Assembly: GCA_016124945.1 (NCBI GenBank)
Contig: WGMT01000032.1
Span: forward strand, 115,781-179,780
Direction of reading: 5' to 3'
Length of the DNA: 64,000 nt
Source of the DNA: a bacterium
GTDB lineage: Bacteria; Chloroflexota; Anaerolineae; Caldilineales; Caldilineaceae
Position numbers and translations under genes: made by a program. The notes under the pieces are model-generated. The model worked only from the letters and a program-made list of their open reading frames with translations, ran no database searches and was not told the DNA's origin. Of the stretch, positions 43,295 to 50,227 are shown one piece after another. The stretch's first letter is position 1. Each line of letters opens with the position of its first letter.

Positions 43295-43372
43295 AGCGAG
43301 GAAGTTCCCAGCGCGCAGGCGTGTCCTAGCGCGGGGTGGGCGGCGGTGGGGTTGTCCTCGCGATTGGGGTGA
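43295..43372. repeat. 98-bp repeat unit F (single, partial)
   Basis: AGCGAGGAAGTTCCCAGCGCGC, then GTGTCCTAGCGCGGGGTGGG, GGTGGGGTTGTCC and GCGATTGGGGTG: one unit lacking the 5' hairpin arm. The following 43373-43467 is G/T-rich and may be a decayed second unit before the metallo-beta-lactamase stop. Confidence 0.75.
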
Positions 43373-43467
43373 GGTTTAAAGGGTTGTGTCCTTTGCGGGG
43401 ATGCAGATTGGGCGCCGTGGGATTGGATGGGGTTGGTTGGAAATAGTCCTGCGTCTGCAGAACGTGG

Positions 43468-44301
43468 TTAGGCCAACCTGGTAACAACCTGATGCTGCAT
43501 AAGCCGCTGCTCCGCCGCAGGATCATGCGACGGCAAGTATATCGTAGGATGTCCGTCAGCATACTCCAGGATCCGTTCGAGTGTCTGGACGGCAGTAAGA
43601 GCGCTCGCCCCCACGCCGTCTGGGATGCGCCGCTGAAGTAACTCTTGTGTGTAGCCCGTATCGCCGGCGAGGAAATAGCTTCTCTCCGGCTCTCGCACAA
43701 TGACCGAGATATGATGGGGCGTATGTCCTGGTGTGCGCACAACGACAACGTCTCCGGCCTGCGTAAGGACACTCGTTTCGAGAAAAGGCCCAAGCGGATC
43801 TGAAGTGAAGTGAATGGGCTCGGGCGCAAACCACGATGGCCAGTGCTGTGGGAGGTAACCCTGTACTTTGCCTAGCGGACCGCGTGCCATGCGATAGTCC
43901 AGGTCAGAGACAAGAATTCGGTTCTTAGGAAAGTGGTGCAACCCACCGGCATGATCGGTGTGAAGGTGCGTGAGCACAACTGCCCGGATGTCTTGTGCGG
44001 TAAATCCCAACTTCTGTAGCTGAGGACCGATTTCCTCTTCGGGCAATACATTCATCTCGACAGCACGACGGAAGTATGGATGCCAGCGAGGAAAATAATC
44101 GGGGGCACTCGTCCGAGCAGTTTCTCCGGTGTCCACCACGATAACACCCTCAGGATGTTCAATTGCCCAGGCATAGATTGGTAGCCATTCCGTCCATTCG
44201 GAGTCGAGGAGGATGCGCAACATACCGCCAGGCTGGCGCTCGCGTTGCGAACGACGTACTCGCACGGAGCCTGTTCGAATTGGATGAATACGTAACATCA
44301 C
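43468..44301 (-). CDS. Metallo-beta-lactamase fold hydrolase, N-acyl homoserine lactonase-like
   Basis: 277 residues. LTHLHTDHAGGLHHF carries the HxHxDH zinc motif (His112, His114, Asp116, His117), with VRTPGHTPHHISVIV (third His), FLAGDTGYT (bridging Asp) and YLPSHDPAAE (last His). This is the AiiA/AttM lactonase-like arrangement. It might open lactone signals or another ester ring; substrate unproven. Only gene of cassette 7, preceded by leader copy 3. A non-defence cargo gene in the same cassette format. Confidence 0.85.
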   Translation of the reverse strand: MMLRIHPIRTGSVRVRRSQRERQPGGMLRILLDSEWTEWLPIYAWAIEHPEGVIVVDTGETARTSAPDYFPRWHPYFRRAVEMNVLPEEEIGPQLQKLGFTAQDIRAVVLTHLHTDHAGGLHHFPKNRILVSDLDYRMARGPLGKVQGYLPQHWPSWFAPEPIHFTSDPLGPFLETSVLTQAGDVVVVRTPGHTPHHISVIVREPERSYFLAGDTGYTQELLQRRIPDGVGASALTAVQTLERILEYADGHPTIYLPSHDPAAEQRLMQHQVVTRLA

Positions 44302-44406
44302 ACCTCTTCGCTATAGTTGTGAGCTGAGCTTCAGCCGAAGTTACTCCGAAATAAGTGTACGGAGTTGGAGAATCCACAAAGAAGCTAACTATCAATCCGT
44401 CAACCA

Positions 44407-44527
44407 GACCGGTGATCCGAATCTATCGAGAAAGGCACCTTGCTGTGTCGACATTCCCTGCGCCCAACTATAGCCACAATCTACTTTCTCGTCAACCAAC
44501 AGGATCATTCTCTGTAAAGAAAGCAGA
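44407..44527 (-). repeat. AT-rich leader element, copy 3 (partial)
   Basis: Aligns with the promoter-proximal half of copy 2: AGACCG, ATCTATC, GGAAAG/GAAAGG, CTGCGCCCAACTATA, then CTGTAAAGAAAGCAGA against CGTAAAGAAAACAGA. It carries promoter 44467-44495. Confidence 0.78.
44467..44495 (-). promoter_or_regulatory. Cassette promoter 7
   Basis: TTGACG (44495-44490), 17-bp spacer, TATAGT (44472-44467), minus strand, reading into the lactonase-like gene at 44301. Confidence 0.8.
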
Positions 44528-44560
44528 TGTTTAGTTAAGATTCGCCGAATGCAATAACGG

Positions 44561-45139
44561 TCAATTTACCTGTACTTTTGGTACATAGGTATCCTCCCCG
44601 AGATCACCCACGAACGCCGCCAACAGTCTGTCCAACGCCGCCACGGACTCGTCGACGGAAAGGTCGGAGTTGTCGAGCAACCGGGCACGGGGATGCGCCT
44701 GCCAGGCGGGCCAATTGAAGTCGTAGGAGCCGTCGTCGGGCGAGCTGCCACGGGCGATGCGGCGTTCTCGGCACGCTTCGCGCGTCGGGTAAAGGACGAT
44801 GAAGATGGGATTGAGTGGGTCAAGCCGATCCCATCCTTTCGACCACGGGGGCGGCGGATCAAAGCCGGCCAGTTGCGAGATCACCACGTCGACGCCGTTG
44901 GCGGCGTAGACCTGAGCCGCCGCCGCATAGATCTCTCCCGTGATGCGGTAGTGCTGGGCGATGCGTTCCACCGGCCCTTCGGCATGTGCAATGTTAACGG
45001 CGCGTTGATCCCCGTTGCGCATCCATGAGGTGATTTGGTCGGGGTCGATGAGGGCGATGTCTCGCTGCTGCGCCTTCACCCATGCCGCCGCCAGCGTGGA
45101 CTTCCCGGCGCCGGAGGGGCCGGTGATGAATAGGATCAT
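44561..45139 (-). CDS. P-loop kinase-like ATPase
   Basis: 192 residues. MILFITGPSGAGKSTLAAAWVKA is a Walker A at about 7-14, ALIDPDQITSWM a kinase-like Asp motif, PIFIVLYPTREACRERRIARG a lid-like Arg region. It resembles small-molecule or zeta-toxin-like kinases. It is just outside the cassette array; no partner antitoxin is evident. Substrate unknown. Confidence 0.75.
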   Translation of the reverse strand: MILFITGPSGAGKSTLAAAWVKAQQRDIALIDPDQITSWMRNGDQRAVNIAHAEGPVERIAQHYRITGEIYAAAAQVYAANGVDVVISQLAGFDPPPPWSKGWDRLDPLNPIFIVLYPTREACRERRIARGSSPDDGSYDFNWPAWQAHPRARLLDNSDLSVDESVAALDRLLAAFVGDLGEDTYVPKVQVN

Positions 45140-45232
45140 GTGTTTCCTCTTGTGGATTCTGATGCACTGCTTTGCGTTACCTGATGGACGATTTTTTTGC
45201 GATATCCAACGCTGTCCCCTCTCCTCACGGCA

Positions 45233-45970
45233 CTACCCCGCATACACCCAGATCCGCAGCGAACCAATCGGCGCAAAGCCGTCCCCACGCGCGAGGACGA
45301 GAGAATCGCCCGCTTCGTAGCCCACCATCGACTTGCCGGGGAAACGCTCGCGGATCAGATAGGTCACCCTCTGCCAGCAGTGTAGCGGATCGTCCTGCGG
45401 CGTGAAAAGATTGGAGACGCCCACCACGTCGCCGGTGACAAAGCCGATGCCGCCTGCCACGAAGTGACCACGCGCCCAGCCGCCTACAATCACCACATCC
45501 GGCGAATCGAGAAGCGACGACTTGAAAATGCCCTGGTAGTCGCCTTCCGCCGAGTCGGTTTGCATCCAGCCCCATTCCCACTCGCGCAATTGATCGGCGT
45601 CCTCGACGGTGAGCCAATCAATGGCGTCCGCCGCAGACGGTCCTTCTTCCACATGGGCATCGCGCCAGATCCAGGACGCTTCAAAGAGGACGTTGTAGCC
45701 CTGCTCGGTAAGTTCAAGTTCCATAAAACTGTCTTTGACTGCCCAGGCGTCCGATGGTGGGTTCTGCTTTAACCGTTCCAGACAGTCCATAATGTCGTTG
45801 GCAGCTTGCGCCGCGCCAAATGTGACCATGTTGGGGTAGAACGGCGGCATGCGCTGCTCGTTGATCCAACAGCCGTGATGAAATTCTCCCGGCACGCCAT
45901 GTGACTGTGCAATCAAATCACACCAGCGGGCATTGTTGATCGCCGCAGCTATCTGTTGGGCCTCTGTCAT
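45233..45970 (-). CDS. Unknown protein, GNAT-like C-terminal pattern
   Basis: 245 residues, no signal peptide. MTEAQQIAAAINNARWCDLIAQSHGVPGEFHHGCWINEQRMPPFYPNMVTF and the end VTGDVVGVSNLF, CWQRVTYLIRERFPGKSMVGYEAGDSLVLARGDGFAPIGSLRIWV look like an acetyltransferase-type fold (beta-strand, then acyl-CoA-side G-Y-E-x-G-D, then a terminal strand). No specific family is named with confidence. Confidence 0.6.
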   Translation of the reverse strand: MTEAQQIAAAINNARWCDLIAQSHGVPGEFHHGCWINEQRMPPFYPNMVTFGAAQAANDIMDCLERLKQNPPSDAWAVKDSFMELELTEQGYNVLFEASWIWRDAHVEEGPSAADAIDWLTVEDADQLREWEWGWMQTDSAEGDYQGIFKSSLLDSPDVVIVGGWARGHFVAGGIGFVTGDVVGVSNLFTPQDDPLHCWQRVTYLIRERFPGKSMVGYEAGDSLVLARGDGFAPIGSLRIWVYAG

Positions 45971-45996
45971 CTTCGCCTCCTAGGGGCGCGACATTT

Positions 45997-46338
45997 TTAT
46001 AGCGCTGCACCACACTTCGGGCAAGAAGCAGACTTCGCAGAACGGCTCTGTCTTGTAAGGGTGGCGCCACATGAATCGCAGAACTTGATGAGGCGAAGGT
46101 TGAGAAAGGTAATCAACGCAATCACGGGGGCAATCACAAGGAGAGACTGGGGCGGTGTTCCTCTGGCCGCAGTAAACGCCAGAAAAAGCACACCTATCGA
46201 AATGACAAAGGCCGGCCAAATTCTGCGCTTGAGCGCAGCGTTCTTGTTAAAGAAGAGAAAGCCGGCGGAGAGAAGCGTGAGCAAAATCCATATGCCGAAA
46301 AAAACAGGATAGAGTAGCGCAATATTGTCCGAAGTCAT
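45997..46338 (-). CDS. Small membrane protein with C-terminal zinc ribbon
   Basis: 113 residues from ATG 46338. Three hydrophobic segments (LLYPVFFGIWILLTLLSAGFLFF, IWPAFVISIGVLFLAF, LLVIAPVIALITFLNL), then FCDSCGATLTRQSRSAKSASCPKCGAAL with two CxxC knuckles at the cytoplasmic end. Function unknown. Confidence 0.65.
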   Translation of the reverse strand: MTSDNIALLYPVFFGIWILLTLLSAGFLFFNKNAALKRRIWPAFVISIGVLFLAFTAARGTPPQSLLVIAPVIALITFLNLRLIKFCDSCGATLTRQSRSAKSASCPKCGAAL

Positions 46339-46357
46339 GATTTCATCCTTTTGTAAA

Positions 46358-47301
46358 TTATTCTCGCATCTCTTCACGCAAAGGTTTGACGTCTGCCGGT
46401 ACAGTACTTACGTCAACATACTCGACATCGAAACTACCTTTGTAGCCGAAGAGCCGCCCCCAGTTGCGATTGGTGACAGTCACCTCGATCTTGAACTTGC
46501 CGTCTTCGTCATCAAACCACTCCAGCACGTTGGCATTTCCTGAAAAGTACATGGGGAAACGAAAACCGACCATGCTTTCGTAGAAGCGTTGCTCACCAGA
46601 GGAAAGCCGTAGGCCGCCATTGGCATCAACAGAGATATCGATGTCCACGGCCAGGTGCTGGTGGGTGCCGAGGTAGTCGACGATCCGCCGGCGGGTGTGG
46701 CTGTAGATCATGGTGGCGTCGAAGCGCCGGATCCGTTTTGCAAACTGAAATTTACGGACCCATGTGACGGTTTCGAGCCCAAAACCGTCTTGGTAGGCAT
46801 AGTTTTCAATGGTGAAAGGGATGTTGCGTCCACTGGCAGGAAACATAATATTGCGCCATGTCCCCACATAGAGGAATGGCAACGTGTAAAGAGAAGCCGG
46901 TCAAACAACCGGCCCGCCCATCCAAATCGGACTGTATAGTCGTACCAGGTTAGGAATCGGATTTTCTCACCGTCGGGCACGTACTTCCAGTAGCCGGAGC
47001 CAGTTCGAATCAGTGAGATTTTTTGGTCAGACCAAAATTTTAATGCCGAGGTGCACTCGCCGTCAGCGCCTGTCCGGGTCCCTACGCTCTCGCCTTCACC
47101 TGAAACCGTTAACCCAAAGCCAATATTTGTTGTGTAGAGAAAACGCTGCGGGTCGTCCGCGATTGCTTTGGGCAGATAATCAATGGTGGAAAAGCGTAGA
47201 TCCCACTGCTCATGAAGATCGGGGTTTTGTGTATGCACCCAGAGTGCATCCATTGTTGTGTGTATCGGAATTTCAACGTAGATGCCTCTTTCCTTGCTCA
47301 T
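46358..47301 (-). pseudogene. Frameshifted SRPBCC plus DUF4166 gene
   Basis: The 5' part (ATG 47301) encodes MSKERGIYVEIPIHTTMDALWVHTQNPDLHEQWDLRFSTIDYLP through IRFLTWYDYTVRFGWAGRLFDRLLF, an SRPBCC ligand-binding fold. At about 46880-46890 the sense jumps one frame and continues as PFLYVGTWRNIMFPASGRNIPFTIENYAYQDG, HQHLAVDIDISVDANGGLRLSSGEQRFYE, VGFRFPMYFSGNANVLEWFDDEDGKFKIEVTVTNRNWGRLFGYKGSFDVEYV, a DUF4166 domain. Either a disrupted fusion gene or a sequencing error in one base. Confidence 0.7.
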
Positions 47302-47453
47302 AGCGGAATCTTCTTGATCAGATCGACCAGATCCTGAGTCGTGGCGCGGGGGATGTTCGGGCATAGAAGTTGCCCCACACACTCCGGCAGGGTCATAGAA
47401 TTTAAGGTGGTGTCGACCCACTTTTCTTGTTCGGCGGCCAAAGGTGTTTGCAT
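47298..47453 (-). pseudogene. N-terminal stub of a GH3 family glycosidase
   Basis: 51 codons: EQEKWVDTTLNSMTLPECVGQLLCPNIPRATTQDLVDLIKKIPL resembles the N-terminus of GH3 beta-glucosidase/hexosaminidase proteins (W-V-x-x-T-L-x-x-M-T-L-x-E-x-V-G-Q-L). It stops by an ATGA overlap with the SRPBCC start, so most of the GH3 catalytic domain was lost. Confidence 0.55.
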
Positions 47454-47495
47454 AGGTTCGATCCGTTTCAATGAAGTATGAATGAAGGTGTAAAA

Positions 47496-47595
47496 AATGA
47501 ATGAAGAATAAAGATTGGGTGGAATCGCTGTCTCGAAAAGAGTGTACGCTTTCGTCGGGGCAGCGCTTCCACCCAATCTTTATTCTTCATTCATT
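47496..47595. repeat. Palindromic intergenic element (GAATGAAGAATAAAGATTGGG family)
   Basis: 47496-47530 and 47561-47595 are 35-bp inverted arms with one mismatch. The same phrase forms inverted repeats at 61390-61481 and, in variant form, at 51046-51094. Confidence 0.85.
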
Positions 47596-48324
47596 CTCCT
47601 TCGCCTCCGCCAGTACGAATGCATCATCCTGCGGATCGTACCCCAGGATCGCGCACGTATCGCGCAGGTCCATGCGCTTGTAGCGATTGTTCGAGACGCC
47701 GTTGAAGATGCCGAACTTGAGCTCGTCGGGCGCGTCCACAGCGGAAGCGATAAGACGCACACAATCCTCGTAAGTGAGGACAATGTCGAGCCACTCGTTG
47801 CCCATGCTGATGATCTCCGACGTCCGCGGCTGTACTGCGCCGAAGCGCAGACAGAGGCTGGAAAGGCCATGCGCATTCGAGTAGACACGCGCCACGGCTT
47901 CGCCCCAACATTTGGTCGCCCCGTAAAGATTGGCTGGATTCACCGGTTCATCGGTGCGCAGTTGTAGTTCCGGCGGATAGCCCCAGACGGCGTTGATGCT
48001 GCTGGCAAAGATCACCCGCCGGCAGCCGGCCAGCCGCGCCGCCTCGAAGACGTTGTACAGCCCGATCACGTTGCTGGGCAACAGTGTTTCCCAGGGCGCT
48101 TCCATGCGCGGGTCCGCGCCTAGATGAATGACGGTGTCTACGCCGTCGCAGAGTGCACAGATCGCGTCAAAGTCGCTTAGATCAGCCTGGGTGAACGGTT
48201 GATCCGTCACGTCCTTGGGCGGGCGCACATCTGTGAGGACAAAGTCATAACGGTCGGCGTAGGTGGTGCGGAAGAAGCTACCAATATTACCGGACGCGCC
48301 GGTGAGGAGTACTTTGCGGGTCAT
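47587..48324 (-). CDS. NAD-dependent epimerase/uronate dehydrogenase-like protein
   Basis: 245 residues of the extended SDR fold: KVLLTGASGNIGSFFR (TGxxGxxG), DVTDQPFTQADLSD, VIHLGADPRMEAPWE, VIFASSINAVWGY and YGATKCWGEAVAR (YxxxK). The short length and the PFTQADLSD/ADPR pattern resemble uronate dehydrogenases (hexuronate to lactone). A role in sugar-acid metabolism would fit the enolase-superfamily enzyme encoded nearby; inference. Confidence 0.85.
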   Translation of the reverse strand: MTRKVLLTGASGNIGSFFRTTYADRYDFVLTDVRPPKDVTDQPFTQADLSDFDAICALCDGVDTVIHLGADPRMEAPWETLLPSNVIGLYNVFEAARLAGCRRVIFASSINAVWGYPPELQLRTDEPVNPANLYGATKCWGEAVARVYSNAHGLSSLCLRFGAVQPRTSEIISMGNEWLDIVLTYEDCVRLIASAVDAPDELKFGIFNGVSNNRYKRMDLRDTCAILGYDPQDDAFVLAEAKENE

Positions 48325-48363
48325 CTACTTTCTCTTTCTGGAAGGGTGGCGTGCCGTGGGCAT

Positions 48364-48392
48364 TTTCAGACAGTGCCAGGCATTGTCTGAAA
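48364..48392. repeat. Palindrome containing GTGCCAGGCA
   Basis: TTTCAGACAGTGCC and GGCATTGTCTGAAA are 14-bp arms (one mismatch) around one base. A related CAGTGCCAGGCACTG lies at about 52866-52880. It could be an operator for the minus-strand epimerase or a repeat. Confidence 0.5.
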
Positions 48393-48427
48393 TGCACTAT
48401 CAGAAATTCCTCTCATCTCCCGGGAAC

Positions 48428-48456
48428 TTGTCCAATGGTATGCGACATGTTATAAA
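48428..48456 (+). promoter_or_regulatory. Promoter upstream of the 70-residue protein gene
   Basis: TTGTCC (48428-48433), 17-bp spacer, TATAAA (48451-48456), 100 bp before the ATG at 48557. The 15-bp tandem repeat lies between them. Confidence 0.55.
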
Positions 48457-48478
48457 ACACAAAATGTGATCTTCATTC

Positions 48479-48538
48479 CACACATATTCATTTCACACAT
48501 ATTCATTTCACACATATTCATTTCACACATATTCATTT
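48479..48538 (+). repeat. Four tandem 15-bp repeats
   Basis: CACACATATTCATTT is repeated perfectly at 48479, 48494, 48509 and 48524, plus a partial copy, in the predicted 5' leader of the small gene at 48557. Confidence 0.9.
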
Positions 48539-48556
48539 CACACAAAGAGGTGTACG

Positions 48557-48769
48557 ATGCCTTTCACACTCAGTTCTCCCATCCGCAATCTCATCCATGA
48601 CGAAGAAGCCCGCGCCATTGTCGAAAAGCACCTGCCCGGTGCATCCAAACACCCGGATCTGCCCATGGCCATGCATATGTCTTTGCGCGAGATTTCCTAC
48701 TACCCCGAATCCGGCATCACGCCCACCAAGTTGAAGGCGATTGAAGAGGAGTTGAAACAGCTTGGGTGA
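48557..48769 (+). CDS. Small helical protein of unknown function
   Basis: 70 residues: PFTLSSPIRNLIHDEEARAIVEKHLPGASKHPDLPMAMHMSLREISYYPESGITPTKLKAIEEELKQLG. The pattern (xSPIxxLLxDxxARAIVxKHLPG...MxMSLREISxYP...L..IEEEL) resembles a helical add-on domain seen at the ends of some glycoside hydrolases and esterases; I cannot name the family with confidence. AGAGGTGTACG precedes the ATG. It stands 5' of the enolase-superfamily gene. Confidence 0.75.
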   Translation: MPFTLSSPIRNLIHDEEARAIVEKHLPGASKHPDLPMAMHMSLREISYYPESGITPTKLKAIEEELKQLG

Positions 48770-48876
48770 TTGGTGATGAGTGATTGGTGACTGGGCCAGA
48801 AGAAGACGACCCCAAGCCACCAATCTCTGCTCCCAATCACCATTCACCATTCACCAATCACTTCCTCGGAGACCCC
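48770..48876. repeat. Imperfect palindrome of the ATTGGTG family
   Basis: TGATTGGTGATGAGTGATTGGTGACTGG is mirrored by CCAATCACCATTCACC and CACCAATCACTTCC before the next gene. Confidence 0.6.
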
Positions 48877-50061
48877 ATGAAAATCCAACAACTGAAACTC
48901 TTCCCCGTTGCCTCGCCGCGACAGACGGGGATTGCCAACCAGCATGTAATCGTGCGTTTGGAGACGACCGACGGCGCGGTGGGCTGGGGCGAGATGAGCG
49001 ATCTCTCGCACGTGCCCATGTACCAGTTCGATCTGCCTGAGTTGGAGAAGATGCTCAACGAACTGCTCAAAGGACGCGATCCGCGCAACTTCGCCAAAAT
49101 CGAAGACGACCTGATTCGCTTCTTCCCCGACGAAGGACACATGTACAGCCGTTCGGGACTGGTGCGGCAGGGCGTGGACCTGGTGCTGCACGATCTCATC
49201 GGCCGTGTCGACGGCAAGCCGGTCTATGAGATCCTGGGCGGCAAGATGCGCGACCGCATGCGTGTCTGCTACCCCATCTTCCGCATGCGCTCGGTGGAAG
49301 AGGTGGACCCGAACCTGGATCGGGTGGAAGAGAAGTTGGCCGAAGGTTTCGACCTGGTGCGCGTCTACGTGGGGGTCAACGAACAGGCCGACATCGACTT
49401 CCTGGGCAAGTTCACAGATCGCTTCAAAGGACGGGTGGAGATCAAGTCGCTCGACTTCTCGAACTTGCTGGAGTGGCGAAAATCCCATCGCCTCCTCGAA
49501 ATTTACGGCGAACTGGCCGACTTCATGCTTGTGGAAAGCGCCGCGCCGCGCAATGATCTCGACGGTACGGCAGAATTCCGTCGTCGCAGCAGCTGGCCGA
49601 TTTCGGAACATGTGCTGCACATTCACCACGGCTGGCAACTGCTCAGCCGCGGCTGTGTGGACATCCTCAACGTGTCGCCCTACCTGCTGGGTGGCCTGCG
49701 CGCCAGTATGCGCCTAATTGCCCTGGCCGAATCGGCCCGCGCCGGTGTCCTCATTGGCACCACCCAGGAACTGAACCTGGGCACCGCCGCCGTGGCGCAC
49801 CTGGGCGCGGCGGCGCGCATCCTCGACTATCCTAGCGACAACACCGGCCCCCACCTCTACCTCAAAGACGTGGTCAAGACGCCGCTGCGCTACGAACAGA
49901 GCCACCTGCTCGTCCCCGAAGGCCCGGGCCTGGGCCTCGAAGTCGACGAGGAAGCGCTCAACGAAATGACCACTGACGCAGCCTGGACCTTCGGCACCGA
50001 TCTCGCCGGCGTCCTCGATCGCACACCGTCCAATCGACCATCCGCGAAGGCGGGTGATTAG
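48877..50061 (+). CDS. Mandelate racemase/muconate lactonizing (enolase superfamily) enzyme
   Basis: 394 residues from ATG 48877 (in-frame codons upstream run through the intergenic repeat). N-terminal capping domain (IQQLKLFPVASPR, HVIVRLETTDGAVGWGEMSD), then the barrel: GLVRQGVDLVLHDLIGRVDGKPVYEILGG, VEIKSLDFSNLLEW, DFMLVESAAPRNDLDG, WPISEHVLHIHHGWQLLSRGCVDILNVSPYLLGG. Metal ligand positions (Asp in SLDFSN, Glu in VESA, Glu in SEH) are recognisable. Probably a sugar-acid dehydratase or epimerase; exact substrate unknown. Confidence 0.85.
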   Translation: MKIQQLKLFPVASPRQTGIANQHVIVRLETTDGAVGWGEMSDLSHVPMYQFDLPELEKMLNELLKGRDPRNFAKIEDDLIRFFPDEGHMYSRSGLVRQGVDLVLHDLIGRVDGKPVYEILGGKMRDRMRVCYPIFRMRSVEEVDPNLDRVEEKLAEGFDLVRVYVGVNEQADIDFLGKFTDRFKGRVEIKSLDFSNLLEWRKSHRLLEIYGELADFMLVESAAPRNDLDGTAEFRRRSSWPISEHVLHIHHGWQLLSRGCVDILNVSPYLLGGLRASMRLIALAESARAGVLIGTTQELNLGTAAVAHLGAAARILDYPSDNTGPHLYLKDVVKTPLRYEQSHLLVPEGPGLGLEVDEEALNEMTTDAAWTFGTDLAGVLDRTPSNRPSAKAGD

Positions 50062-50200
50062 GGATTGGTGATTGGTGATTAGGATCATGTTGACTGTCTG
50101 AACTCGCTGAATGCGCCAATCGCCCAAAAGAGCGATTGGCGCATTCAGCGAGTTCAGATCCTTTACGAGATCCTATTCACCAATCACCAATCCCCAATCC
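50062..50200. repeat. Nested palindromes with a perfect 26-bp hairpin
   Basis: Inner arms 50098-50123 and 50132-50157 are perfectly complementary (26 bp, 8-base loop CCAAAAGA). They are nested in outer ATTGGTG-family arms (GGATTGGTGATTGGTGATTA against TCACCAATCACCAATCC). Confidence 0.85.
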
Positions 50201-50227
50201 TCTGTCCCCCCCAACAAAGGCACACGT

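Noticed and set aside
34006..43372. 98-bp arrays as a CRISPR locus
   Set aside because: The units are contiguous tandem repeats without unique spacers and no cas gene is present.
34006..43372. 98-bp units as classic integron attC sites
   Set aside because: I could not find paired RYYYAAC and GTTRRRY core sites or an overall attC-type palindrome, and no IntI is in the window. Only the gene-then-repeat layout is similar.
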